Positions 18,617 to 27,096 of a stretch of 64,000 nucleotides of DNA are shown piece by piece (position 1 is the first letter of the stretch; every line of letters begins with the position of its first letter). The notes below the pieces were generated by a model. It worked only from the letters and a program-made list of their open reading frames with translations. It did no database searches and was not told the origin of the DNA. Location: assembly GCF_005747095.1 (NCBI RefSeq), contig NZ_SWLG01000014.1, positions 1 to 64,000 on the forward strand, read 5' to 3'. This stretch comes from Exobacillus caeni (GTDB lineage: Bacteria > Bacillota > Bacilli > Bacillales > Guptibacillaceae). The translations under genes were made by a program, and so were the position numbers.

Positions 18617-19369
18617 TTACAATCCCGAACTTAAGACGATATTTCCTTTTGGCGTTTTGCTTGTTGCGTCTGGCTCTAATGTTATCGCAACAGTGTCCCA
18701 CTTGTGTTCTCCTTCAAAACTCATCGGAAAATCGACCGCCCCACTGCCTTTTTGATCAGGGACAAAAGAACCTGCGCGATACGGCTTACCGTTTTCCAGA
18801 AGCCACACTTGATACACTTGCTGCCCTTCTAGCTTTTGTAAATCGTTAGCCTGCACAACAAGCTTCGTTGTCCCATCCTTTTGGATCATCGATGCAGTTC
18901 CCGTTGCGCTGCTTACCTCTGTAGGCTGCAATCCAACCGATTGAACAAGTTTGGCGGTTTCCTCTTCTTCTCGAGTTTCTGGTTCTGTAACTTCATTTAA
19001 CTTTGTATAAGTATAGACATTCCCGATCAGCGAGAACAGAAGGGAAGCAGCCAATAATGGCATCAGCCAATTTCTTTTCTGGATTTGCTTTTCAATAACG
19101 TTATCATCGGTCTCAGAACTAACATTTTGTGTACTCTCACTATTTCCTTCGTTATCAAAAACTGCATTCAAAATACGATCTTTCATTCCTGCAGGAGGGT
19201 CTTGAAGTTCTGACAAATAAGGAAGATCAGCAGTCAATTCATCCAGCTCCTTTAACTCTTCCTGACAGTCTTTACATGTTTGAAGATGCTCTTCAAATCG
19301 GTGTTTTTCTTCGTCTGTTAATGTCTGGTTGAAATAATCGATCACATTATTACAATCCATGTTCGTCAT
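18617..19369 (-). CDS. Anti-sigma factor with zinc-finger and RskA-type domain
   Basis: Single-pass membrane protein of 250 aa. The N-terminal ~45 residues form an anti-sigma zinc-binding domain (HLQTCKDCQEEL, His-x3-Cys-x2-Cys). A membrane helix at about residues 102-120 follows, then an extracytoplasmic anti-sigma-K (RskA C-terminal) domain with VYQVWLLENGKPYRAGSF and DTVAITLEPDATSKTPKG. It should sequester the ECF sigma factor encoded directly upstream until proteolysis. The ATG overlaps the sigma stop codon by 4 nt. Confidence 0.9.
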   Translation of the reverse strand: MTNMDCNNVIDYFNQTLTDEEKHRFEEHLQTCKDCQEELKELDELTADLPYLSELQDPPAGMKDRILNAVFDNEGNSESTQNVSSETDDNVIEKQIQKRNWLMPLLAASLLFSLIGNVYTYTKLNEVTEPETREEEETAKLVQSVGLQPTEVSSATGTASMIQKDGTTKLVVQANDLQKLEGQQVYQVWLLENGKPYRAGSFVPDQKGSGAVDFPMSFEGEHKWDTVAITLEPDATSKTPKGNIVLSSGL

Positions 19370-19926
19370 CCTTCAGACCCCCTTTCTTCTTCAATACTTT
19401 CTTTCAAATGCTTTAATGCCAGCCTAATTCTTCCTTTTACTGTTCCAAGCGGTATCCCGCATTTCTCAGCGATCGTTCTCTGGGTCAGTCCTTTAAAATA
19501 AAAAAGCTCTATGATTTTTTGCTGTTCCTTCTTTAACTTTGAAACAGCTTTTCGGACCGTTAAAGCATCTTCCTTCCATGTTACCTGCTCTTCTACGGTT
19601 TCCTCATTACTCTTAAGCATATCCCGATCTTCTAACTCAAATGCCGTATTACGTTTTTTCTTTCGTAATACATCAAGTGCCGTATTTCTGGTCACCGTCA
19701 AAAGCCAGGATGAAAATTTCCCTTTATCAGAAGAATAACTTCCATTGCCTTTCCATAACTTGATAAATACTTCCTGTACAACCTCTTCTGCCAGCTCGTT
19801 ATTTTTTGTCATTTTGTAAGAAAAAGAATACAGCAACTTCTCGTATTTGTCATACAGAGCTTCAAGTGCTTTCTTATCCCTTTGCTGTATTTTTTCATAC
19901 AGTCTTTCATCGTTCATCTCCTTCAT
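19366..19926 (-). CDS. ECF RNA polymerase sigma factor
   Basis: Alternative sigma factor of 186 aa. Region 2 contains LYDKYEKLLYSFSYKMT, the core-binding NELAEEVVQEVFIKLWKG and FSSWLLTVTRNTALD. Region 4 has EQQKIIELFYFKGLTQRTIA and the recognition helix LGTVKGRIRLALKHL. Its partner anti-sigma of RskA type places it in a SigK-like group. AAGGAG lies 6 nt before the ATG. The promoter in front carries the same unusual motif as the sortase operon, so autoregulation and control of the surface protein are inferred. Confidence 0.92.
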   Translation of the reverse strand: MKEMNDERLYEKIQQRDKKALEALYDKYEKLLYSFSYKMTKNNELAEEVVQEVFIKLWKGNGSYSSDKGKFSSWLLTVTRNTALDVLRKKKRNTAFELEDRDMLKSNEETVEEQVTWKEDALTVRKAVSKLKKEQQKIIELFYFKGLTQRTIAEKCGIPLGTVKGRIRLALKHLKESIEEERGSEG

Positions 19927-19980
19927 AACATTCTCCTTCTGTCAGGTTTTTGTTTTTAAGATAAAAAAAGCACCTATAGA

Positions 19981-20011
19981 GTAAACGAACTGTTTTCCTT
20001 TTTGGATCTCT
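19981..20011 (-). promoter_or_regulatory. ECF-type promoter of the sigma/anti-sigma operon
   Basis: The minus strand reads AGAGATCCA, 14 nt, then TCGTT, exactly the spacing found before the wall-protein gene. This fits positive autoregulation of the sigma factor. Confidence 0.65.
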
Positions 20012-20023
20012 TTCAAAAGTAAA

Positions 20024-20047
20024 AAACCATGCATACAGCATGGTTTG
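20024..20047 (-). terminator. Orphan terminator-like hairpin
   Basis: AAACCATGC (20026-20034) pairs with GCATGGTTT (20038-20047 region); on the minus strand it ends in TTTTTT. No minus-strand gene lies to its right before 20598, so it may end an unannotated transcript or be a relic. Confidence 0.55.
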
Positions 20048-20253
20048 TCCCTATCTCATTATATTGTTTTATCATTTTGGAGCCAACTTTTTATGCTCCC
20101 GTTTTTGTTTTTAGGTTACATCCTGTTAACACAGGCAAATCACTTAAACCTTCTATCCAAACTGGCATCCCGCCAAAAACACCATTCCAATAGACCTATC
20201 TATATCGTAAACTATTCTAAAAATATGAAAATTTTTGAATTGGAGGCATCGAT

Positions 20254-20514
20254 TTGAAGAAGAAAAAGCGCAATACTCCTCAGTTTTCCTTTTTGGCATG
20301 AGCAGGATTTTGTATTTTTGCAGGCTTGATGTTCATCGGGCTTTATACGTTAAAAGAGCCTTTGTTTGTTAAAGGCTACTACTTTATGGGAACTGTAGGC
20401 ATTATTGTTACTTCTTTTATGGTTGCAAAAGTTACACGCGGTAACCAGGAGGATACGGAAGATTCTTTCTTTGATGATGATATTAAAAATTATAAAGAGA
20501 AAAACGGCGCCTGA
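20254..20514 (+). pseudogene. YiaA/YiaB-type small membrane protein interrupted by an in-frame TGA
   Basis: A TTG at 20254-20256 preceded by GGAGG (7-nt spacing) opens a frame reading MKKKKRNTPQFSFLA, then TGA at 20299-20301, then AGFCIFAGLMFIGLYTLKE to a stop at 20514. Related small membrane proteins have Trp at this position (FLAWA), so TGG to TGA looks like a nonsense mutation. The remainder is intact: two hydrophobic helices and an acidic C-terminal tail. A good terminator follows. Either a recent pseudogene, a sequencing error, or translated from a downstream start (TTG at 20326). Confidence 0.75.
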
Positions 20515-20530
20515 GCTTTAGTACATAAAC

Positions 20531-20558
20531 CGGAACAGTTAAAAAACTGTTCTTTTTT
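20531..20558 (+). terminator. Terminator after the YiaA/B-like gene
   Basis: GAACAGTT (20533-20540) and AACTGTTC (20545-20552) form a perfect 8-bp stem followed by TTTTTT. Confidence 0.9.
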
Positions 20559-20600
20559 AAATGGGAAAGGTCCCGCCTTTCGGCAAGACCTTTCCATTTA
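20559..20600 (-). terminator. Hairpin at the 3' end of the cytochrome gene
   Basis: An imperfect stem pairs GGAAAGGTC with GACCTTTCC immediately after the minus-strand stop. The following T-tract is short, so strength is uncertain. Confidence 0.5.
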
Positions 20601-21536
20601 GTTGGCAGGTTTGATAACCTCGTTCCAATCGATTGTATTATTTTGTATTTGTTCTCTTCGTTCCTTATTGATGATATCATTCGGGCGTCCGCCTTTTGGC
20701 CAATCTGTTTCGTGCCCTTTCCACTCAGGCCTGTCATGGGAAAGGACAAACGCTGCTATGTTTGCCGCATCTTGCTTTGAAAGCGTACCTTCCTGTCCTT
20801 TAGGCATGTTATTTTGCAGATATCCTGCCATTTTCGCCAGCCGTGACATTCCTGCCCCGTCGTTAAATGAATTCTCTCCCCATAGAGCCGGGCCACTGTT
20901 GGAATCCAAGCCTGCTCCATCAGCAGCATGACACGCAATACAAGACTTCTGATACAATTCTTCTCCGGCTGCAACTTCCGGCTCAGGAATGTCCTTCATC
21001 GTATTCTGCATCCTCCATGGGACATCTGCATCTACTGGTACCCCTTCTGAAATATACGTTAAGTATGCGACCATGGCTCTCATTTCTTTGCTGTCATAAG
21101 GCAACTTTTCTCCATTCATACTGCGCACCATGCATCCGTTGATTCGATCTTCAAGTGTAAAGACTACCCCTTCACGAGGACGATACTGAGGAAAAACAGA
21201 AGCTACTCCAACAAGCGGAGAGCTTTCCTTTTCCAGGCCAGCACCTGCATGGCAGCTTGTACAAGAAAGCTTATTGCCGACGTACTGAGGCATCGCTGAG
21301 CTTGATTCGTCCACTAACTTATGTCCATACTTAATAGATTCCCCAAGCGGCCCGTCCGGTACATCATCTAATGAAGGCGGACTAAAGACAAGCTCCAGGC
21401 TTTCTGTTAAAGATGATGGCGCTGCAGTCGATACCGCTTGTTCAGTCATTAGCTCCTGGCTTATCTTAAAGCCAACCCAAAATGCACCTAAAAGAAAAAA
21501 TCCGATCAAAATTGCTATAGCGTTTTTCAATTTCAT
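20598..21536 (-). CDS. Dihaem c-type cytochrome, thiosulfate dehydrogenase (TsdA)-like
   Basis: Membrane-anchored cytochrome of 312 aa with an N-terminal helix (residues 7-26) and two haem-binding motifs, CTSCH in the first domain and CIACH in the second. Between them, NGCMVRSMNGEKLP matches the segment that in TsdA supplies the unusual Cys axial ligand of haem 1. TsdA joins two thiosulfates to tetrathionate; electron acceptor roles and reverse activity are also known. The frame opens at 21557, but AGGA lies 8 nt before the ATG at 21536. It is monocistronic; no sox genes are near. Confidence 0.8.
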   Translation of the reverse strand: MKLKNAIAILIGFFLLGAFWVGFKISQELMTEQAVSTAAPSSLTESLELVFSPPSLDDVPDGPLGESIKYGHKLVDESSSAMPQYVGNKLSCTSCHAGAGLEKESSPLVGVASVFPQYRPREGVVFTLEDRINGCMVRSMNGEKLPYDSKEMRAMVAYLTYISEGVPVDADVPWRMQNTMKDIPEPEVAAGEELYQKSCIACHAADGAGLDSNSGPALWGENSFNDGAGMSRLAKMAGYLQNNMPKGQEGTLSKQDAANIAAFVLSHDRPEWKGHETDWPKGGRPNDIINKERREQIQNNTIDWNEVIKPAN

Positions 21537-21838
21537 ACCCCCTATCCTATTACCCACTTAACAATAACGTTTTCCAATAAAGACATGCAGTGACACATAT
21601 CACAAAAATGCCTTTCATATTTTTTTAGTTAAAAAGGCTTAGAAGAAGGATAAACTTTTTTCGTAAAGGCTTATTTCTAAAAGATTGTCGCTTTTACGGA
21701 CTGCGAAAGGCAATAAAATGGTAAGTAATACCTGTTAACAAGAAGGGTTTAAATTTGGCCCACGGGGAATAGATTCAGACATCCATTGTTTCCGTGAACA
21801 AAGGTTGGCTTAGAAATACGAAAGGATGAAAAACTTCC

Positions 21839-22984
21839 ATGAACCTGCCTCTCGCTATCGGATTAGTGTTATTGGCTTTATCTATTACAGGGCTAATCGG
21901 GATTAAAATGATTAGGATACCTGACCTTGTTTTATATATTCTTCTTGGAATTGCTTTAAAAGAGCTACTACCTGAATCAAAAGTAATTGAAGTGGCAGGG
22001 GAAATCGGGTTGGTATTACTGTTTTTCCTGCTCGGAATGAAGTTTTCCGTTGGGGAATTTGCCAGGAACGGCAAAAGGGTTTGGAAAGCCGGCCTTTTGG
22101 ATGTCCTTCTCGGGATCGGGGTCACTACCCTTATCTGTTATCTTTTTGATCTGAACTTCCTAACTTGCCTCATAATCGCTGGCATCGTTTATGCAACAAG
22201 CTCTTCTATGTCGGCTAAGCTTCTTGAAAGTACAAATAGAATGGAAAATAGAGAATCAGACTTTATGCTTTCTCTTTTAATCTTTGAAGACCTGGTTGCC
22301 CCCATTCTCGTCACTGTTTTAATCGGATTATCAGGAGATGGATTCACAGCAACAGATTTTATTTTAATCTTTCTTAAAGTAGCCTTATTAACTGGTGTTG
22401 CTGTCTTTTTTAGTAAGATCGTATTTAAAAAAGCTCAGATATTGCTTGATAAAGTAACAGATGATGATGTGTTCATTGTTCTTGTGATCGGCATTGCACT
22501 TGGATATGGCGGCCTTGCACTGTATTTAGGGTTATCAGAGATTATTGGAGCATTTTTAGCGGGAATCATGCTCGCTGATACTCAACTTAAAGATAAGATA
22601 AAAGATGAAGTGTTACCTGTAAGAAATATATTTCTCCCATTCTTTTTCTTACATTTTGGGATAACGATGGAATTAACCAAAAATATTCCCTCTATCGAAC
22701 TTCTGTTTTTACTTCTAATATGGTCAATCATCCATAAACTCATCGTTGGATATGTTGGCGGGAAATGGTATGGACTTTCAGGAAAAGAGGCTCTTCAGGG
22801 AGGGATCTCCTTAACCCCTCGCGGAGAATTCTCCGTCATTATAGCCGGGCTCGCAACGGGAGGATTAAAGGTTTTTGCAGGTATGTATATTTTAGTTGCA
22901 GCTCTTGTTGGTATGTTGTTGTTCCAGTTCGCCCCGAAAATCACTAAATTATTCTACAGGAAAGCCGAAAAAGTTGATGATTAA
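21839..22984 (+). CDS. Cation:proton antiporter (CPA2 family)
   Basis: Membrane protein of 381 aa with about 11-12 helices and no C-terminal RCK domain. It has the CPA2 layout: LVLYILLGIALKELLP near the start, LLFFLLGMKFSVGEF, then ATSSSMSAKLL and LLIFEDLVAPILV with the acidic residues used for ion coupling. Na+/H+ or K+/H+ exchange is likely. A weak AAAGGATG site lies upstream of the ATG. The 282-nt upstream gap shows no recognised riboswitch. It ends in a good terminator. Confidence 0.88.
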   Translation: MNLPLAIGLVLLALSITGLIGIKMIRIPDLVLYILLGIALKELLPESKVIEVAGEIGLVLLFFLLGMKFSVGEFARNGKRVWKAGLLDVLLGIGVTTLICYLFDLNFLTCLIIAGIVYATSSSMSAKLLESTNRMENRESDFMLSLLIFEDLVAPILVTVLIGLSGDGFTATDFILIFLKVALLTGVAVFFSKIVFKKAQILLDKVTDDDVFIVLVIGIALGYGGLALYLGLSEIIGAFLAGIMLADTQLKDKIKDEVLPVRNIFLPFFFLHFGITMELTKNIPSIELLFLLLIWSIIHKLIVGYVGGKWYGLSGKEALQGGISLTPRGEFSVIIAGLATGGLKVFAGMYILVAALVGMLLFQFAPKITKLFYRKAEKVDD

Positions 22985-22988
22985 GTAT

Positions 22989-23026
22989 GGACAGGGATCG
23001 ACTTATCTAAGTCAATCCCTGTTTTA
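22989..23026. terminator. Bidirectional terminator between antiporter and DUF389 genes
   Basis: ACAGGGATCGACTTA (22991-23005) pairs with TAAGTCAATCCCTGT (23008-23022) with one mismatch, followed by TTTT. Confidence 0.85.
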
Positions 23027-24043
23027 TGTTAAATCAACTTTTTCCCCCATCAGGATTGCGATTGCAAGGAGGATAACAATTGCGCTGACGAAAATGATCG
23101 ACAGTCTCCTTGAAGTGTTTGCTTTCTGCACCTCAGTCCACTTAATAGGCTGTATACCGCTTAATGAAAAGACAATGATGGCAGCAAGCATAACGGAGGT
23201 GATATTTACGAGTAAAAGTAACATCGATCCATATGCCTCATGCCACATCGCATCGCCGATTGTGGTTCCGAGAACAACGGTAGGCGGAAGCAATGCAGCT
23301 GCGACCATTACCCCGACAAGAGAACCGGGGAGCCGCCGTAGTGTTGATAGGGCTCCTGCAGTCCCTGAAGCTAAAGCCAAAACGATATCGAGTAGATTAA
23401 CGTGCGTTCGCGACATAAATTGATGTGTATTTATGGATACAGGCAGTGCCATGCTGAACAAGATAGATATGAAAATAACGATGACAATAGCAAAAAACAG
23501 CGTTCCAAGCGACTGTAATACAAGCCGGTAATTCCCGAGAATCGCAGCAAATGCTACGGAGATAATAGGACCGAGCAAAGGGGCAATAACCATCGCTCCA
23601 ATCACTACCGCTTCACTATCTCTTATAAAACCTACCGTAACTACGATCGCAGACAGAATGACAAGAAGAGTATACGATAAACTAATCTTACTGGACTGTT
23701 GAATGACAGATAATAGTTCCTGCCTGCTAACCCTTTGCAGTCTGTTCGTATCTTCTGGTTCCTTTTCCTTTTCTTTTTCCTTGTCTTCTTCCTCAGACTT
23801 TCTTGTAAGAAAGGTTTGAATCGGAAACAGCAGCACATTAAATCCTTCGATTACATTAACCCGGTTTTCTAAGTAATCTAGAATCTCCTCTGTTTCTGTC
23901 GTTTTTACAAGCATTCGAATCAATGTATAATCATCGGTTTCATTTGAAACCCAGTATGATTCATGCGGAAATTCTTGCAAGGATTCATTTATTTTATCAA
24001 AGTATTTTTTTGGTACGTAAGCTTCGATCAATTGGACTTCCAT
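23024..24043 (-). CDS. DUF389/TIGR00341 family membrane protein
   Basis: Protein of 339 aa. The first ~115 residues form a soluble ferredoxin-like part with a charged Glu/Lys linker at 83-100, and six helices follow. The family signature is clear: GAMVIAPLLGPIISVAFA and ASGTAGALSTLRRLPGSLVGVMVAAALLPP split over two segments. Function is not established. The frame extends to 24079, but AAAAGGAG lies 6 nt before the ATG at 24043, giving MEVQLIEAYVP. Confidence 0.87.
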   Translation of the reverse strand: MEVQLIEAYVPKKYFDKINESLQEFPHESYWVSNETDDYTLIRMLVKTTETEEILDYLENRVNVIEGFNVLLFPIQTFLTRKSEEEDKEKEKEKEPEDTNRLQRVSRQELLSVIQQSSKISLSYTLLVILSAIVVTVGFIRDSEAVVIGAMVIAPLLGPIISVAFAAILGNYRLVLQSLGTLFFAIVIVIFISILFSMALPVSINTHQFMSRTHVNLLDIVLALASGTAGALSTLRRLPGSLVGVMVAAALLPPTVVLGTTIGDAMWHEAYGSMLLLLVNITSVMLAAIIVFSLSGIQPIKWTEVQKANTSRRLSIIFVSAIVILLAIAILMGEKVDLT

Positions 24044-24146
24044 AAGGCGCTCCTTTTCTTTCATCATCTGCTGAATCACACAGATCGCTTTTTGGACGGT
24101 ATTACATTTTTACCACTATAAAGTAAGTAATACCCTTTTTTCCAAT

Positions 24147-24184
24147 AAAAAATGACTGGCCCTGTTACAAGCCAATCATTTTTC
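24147..24184 (-). terminator. Terminator of the MFS transporter gene
   Basis: AAAATGACTGGC pairs with GCCAATCATTTT around a 10-nt loop, flanked by A- and T-runs, just after the stop codon on the minus strand. Confidence 0.85.
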
Positions 24185-24189
24185 TCTAT

Positions 24190-25398
24190 TTAACTTGAAG
24201 AAACGGGCTGATGGTGAGACACCCTGCCTTTCTCTTTCCGTGCTTCTATTATGGTTAAAGCAATCGCTACGATTAAGAACATACTTGATATTTGAAACAG
24301 TGTACCAAGTTCAACAAACTGGGCAAGGATTCCAAACACAAGCCCTCCCAGCCCGATACCAAGATCGATCGAGGAGAAAAACATTCCGTTCGCAACTCCG
24401 CGTCGATTTGCAGGCGTTTTGGAAAGTGTCCATGACTGAAGGGTTGGAATCAACGAGCCAAATCCAACGCCGAATAAAACGCCCGCAACGGCAATAAGCA
24501 AGTTAGAATGAGCGAATGATAGCACCCACATTCCGATAAATGTTAGTGATAAGCACGTTAGCACAAGTCCAAAAGGCCCTTTCTGGTCAAACCATTTTCC
24601 TGCGACCGGGCGTGAAAGGGAAGCCATAATAGCATTGAACAAATAGAATAAAAAGATCTGGTCAATGCCGCGTTCTTCCCCAAAGATAACAATAAACGTG
24701 ACGATCGAACCATACCCAAAGGTAGTCATAATCGTAATAAAAGCAGGGTACCAGCTGGACTTTTCCACTAGAGACCCGAAGTAAGAGAACTTGAGGTCCT
24801 CTCTCCGTGTGTTTTTTACTGCTTCAGGAGTATGATAGCGAACGGTTGCAAGAAGGCCGATTGCAACCAAGCCTAGAGCACCGGAAATATAAATAAGATT
24901 TGTAAATGAAGTAACCTGGAATACATAAATTCCAAGACTCGGCGCGATGATCATTCCGATTGTAATCGAAAGTCCATAGTATCCCATGCCTTCTCCTAGC
25001 CTTGAGTTCGGAACAACATCTGATGCTGCCGTTCCATTCACTGTAGTCGACCATCCCCATGCAAGCCCATGCACGAACCGGAACAGCAAGAAGATCACCA
25101 CTACCTGTGAAAGCGGGTAGATCATCGTAATGGCTAACAGAAAAACGACCCCGATTATTACAAGCGCTTTTCTTTTTTTATACTCTAGCATGTATCCGAT
25201 AAACGGACGGCTGAGAACCGCTCCAATGGAGAACAGTGAGGTAACAAGACCTATTTCAAGCCCCGAGGCACCAATGGATTTTATATAAGGCGGCAATGTC
25301 GGAATAAGCATTTGAAATGACATGAACACAAATAGATTCCCTATCATCAGCATAATGAACGACTTTGTCCATAACGGCTCTAACTGATTTTGCTTCAT
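24190..25398 (-). CDS. MFS transporter (drug/metabolite efflux type)
   Basis: Twelve-helix transporter of 402 aa. The loop 2-3 motif (GAVLSRPFIGYMLEYKKRK) and the motif after helix 8 (ASLSRPVAGKWFDQKGP) identify the MFS superfamily; the overall layout resembles the YfkF/arabinose-efflux-like group. Substrate is unknown. The frame opens at 25458, but GGGAGGGG lies 5 nt before the ATG at 25398, giving MKQNQLEPLW. It is monocistronic with its own terminator. Confidence 0.88.
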   Translation of the reverse strand: MKQNQLEPLWTKSFIMLMIGNLFVFMSFQMLIPTLPPYIKSIGASGLEIGLVTSLFSIGAVLSRPFIGYMLEYKKRKALVIIGVVFLLAITMIYPLSQVVVIFLLFRFVHGLAWGWSTTVNGTAASDVVPNSRLGEGMGYYGLSITIGMIIAPSLGIYVFQVTSFTNLIYISGALGLVAIGLLATVRYHTPEAVKNTRREDLKFSYFGSLVEKSSWYPAFITIMTTFGYGSIVTFIVIFGEERGIDQIFLFYLFNAIMASLSRPVAGKWFDQKGPFGLVLTCLSLTFIGMWVLSFAHSNLLIAVAGVLFGVGFGSLIPTLQSWTLSKTPANRRGVANGMFFSSIDLGIGLGGLVFGILAQFVELGTLFQISSMFLIVAIALTIIEARKEKGRVSHHQPVSSS

Positions 25399-25562
25399 TA
25401 CTTCCCCTCCCTTTTCCCATAAAAAATCAAAAAAGAACCTTCCTGCATGAAGATCCATCTATATCCAACGAAGTATTAAGCTTTATTTCGGCTCACTAAA
25501 TATTATCACATCACTGCCTAAAATGGAATGGGAAAGTTTTACCCTTAAAAAGTTGAAAATAA

Positions 25563-25597
25563 GCTAGGAGTCGGCTGTTGTTTGGCCAACTCCTAAA
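25563..25597 (-). terminator. Hairpin after the N-hydroxylase gene
   Basis: TAGGAGTCGGC (25565-25575) pairs with GCCAACTCCTA (25585-25595) with one G-T pair. T-rich sequence follows on the minus strand. Confidence 0.65.
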
Positions 25598-25606
25598 TGA
25601 GATTTT

Positions 25607-26911
25607 TCATACCTCAAAGTTTTGGAAAACATTCTGTTCTGAAATCCGATAGACAGGCCTTCCGGTTAGATGATTAATAATAACTTTATTACGATGAACG
25701 GCTAGCCCCAAGTTAGTTGAACCTACTCCATGTGAGTGGGAAATGCCGCTGTGAACGTATACCTCGTTCGGCGTAGCGGATGATTGCTTTAACCGGTAGT
25801 CAGGCCCCACTTTATACCTGCCATGTTCGTCCCATTGTAAAAAGGACTCCAGGCTAAGGATGAATTCGGGGATGTTCGGACGGTATCCTGTTCCGACGAT
25901 CACGACTTCACTTTCATGTGTGAATTCTTTTTCCTGTTCTCTTTGTTCACACTTTAGTTTATAAGTATTACCTTCTTTTTTGATTTCGTTCACTTCTGTT
26001 AAGGTTTGCAAACCTACATCAAGTGTTTCTCCGCCGACTGACATTTCATAAAGAAGGTTATAAATATCTGTAATCGTATGCATGCTGATTCCTTTGTATA
26101 ACAAATCCTGGGTAGCAAAGATCTCATCCTTTTTTTCTTGAGGCAGCTGGTAAAAATAATTTACATAATCAGGCGAAAAATGCTCCAGATTAAGCTTCGA
26201 TTCTTCCATCGATAAAAATCCGCTTGAACGTGTGAGCCAGTCCAATCGATAGTGATGATCCCGCTGCTCCTTTAACAACTCCCTGAACACCTCAGCAGCA
26301 CTCTGCCCTGATCCTACTACCGTTATTGATTTTGCTTCCCTGCATCGTTTTTGATGATTTCTGAAATCTGCCGTATGGAACACGTCATCTTCCGGCATAC
26401 CCCTGAAGGAAGAAGGCATACCCGGTGTGCTTCCTGTTCCAAGGACCATGTTTTTTCCTTTAATCTTTTCTACAGATTCGGTTTCGCTGTCGTACACTTC
26501 TACTTCGAAGTAAGGCTCTTCTGCTTCTATATGCTTCACATTCACGACCGTTTTGCCAAACTTGCAGCTATCTAACTGGCCTGCCACCCACTGGCAGTAA
26601 TCATTGTATTCGCGGCGAGGCATATCCAATCTTTGCAAAAAGTAAAAAGCATACATGCGGTCATGCTCTGTTAGATAGTTAAGAAAACTGTACTGGCTTT
26701 TAGGATTTGCCATCGTTACTAAGTCTGCCAAAAATGGAACCTGTAATTTCGTCCCTTCGATCAACATTCCGGGATGCCAGTCAAACTGAGACTTTTGTTC
26801 AAAGAAAACTGCATCGATCTCCGGAACGTCTTCAAGCAGCGCAGCCAGACTTAAGTTAAAAGGGCCGATCCCAACCCCTATCAGATCCACCAATTCGTTT
26901 CGATTCCCCAC
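25607..26911 (-). CDS. Lysine/ornithine N-monooxygenase (SidA/IucD/PvdA family)
   Basis: FAD- and NADPH-dependent amine N-hydroxylase of 434 aa that makes hydroxamate precursors for siderophores. The FAD site is near the start (IGVGIGPFNLSLAALLE), followed by WHPGMLIEGTKLQVPFLADL, the NADPH site VVGSGQSAAEVFREL, and the C-terminal VIVGTGYRPNIPEF and HSHGVGSTNLGLAVHR. Start is GTG with AGGAG 8 nt upstream. No siderophore synthetase, transporter or Fur-like box is visible next to it, so it acts with genes elsewhere. Lysine, ornithine or a diamine are possible substrates. Confidence 0.9.
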   Translation of the reverse strand: MGNRNELVDLIGVGIGPFNLSLAALLEDVPEIDAVFFEQKSQFDWHPGMLIEGTKLQVPFLADLVTMANPKSQYSFLNYLTEHDRMYAFYFLQRLDMPRREYNDYCQWVAGQLDSCKFGKTVVNVKHIEAEEPYFEVEVYDSETESVEKIKGKNMVLGTGSTPGMPSSFRGMPEDDVFHTADFRNHQKRCREAKSITVVGSGQSAAEVFRELLKEQRDHHYRLDWLTRSSGFLSMEESKLNLEHFSPDYVNYFYQLPQEKKDEIFATQDLLYKGISMHTITDIYNLLYEMSVGGETLDVGLQTLTEVNEIKKEGNTYKLKCEQREQEKEFTHESEVVIVGTGYRPNIPEFILSLESFLQWDEHGRYKVGPDYRLKQSSATPNEVYVHSGISHSHGVGSTNLGLAVHRNKVIINHLTGRPVYRISEQNVFQNFEV

Positions 26912-26998
26912 TTATTCCACTCCTATCAAATAACTCTCTTTGTTTTATTATGTAAAGAAAGTATATAAGGGATTCACCATTGAAGCAAATTACTCACA

Positions 26999-27050
26999 GG
27001 GTGCCAGGCACCATAAAAGGACAACTGTCCATTTTTGGTGCCTGGCACCC
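26999..27050. repeat. 50-bp triple-palindrome repeat, copy 2
   Basis: GGTGCCAGGCACC, central GGACAACTGTCC and GGTGCCTGGCACC. Unlike the other copies it lies in a divergent promoter region, so it is not simply a terminator. Confidence 0.85.
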
Positions 27051-27096
27051 GCTCCCTCTGTTAAAATAAAGAAAAACAGATTCAATGGAGGTAACG

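Noticed and set aside
20045-20257. 70-codon open frame before the YiaA/B-like gene
   Set aside because: No ribosome site, low complexity, and overlaps the start of the next gene.
20299-20301. TGA as selenocysteine codon
   Set aside because: The expected residue is Trp, no SECIS-like hairpin follows within the usual distance, and the protein is not a redox enzyme.
22896-23423. 175-codon plus-strand open frame
   Set aside because: Overlaps the end of the antiporter out of frame and runs antisense to the DUF389 gene.
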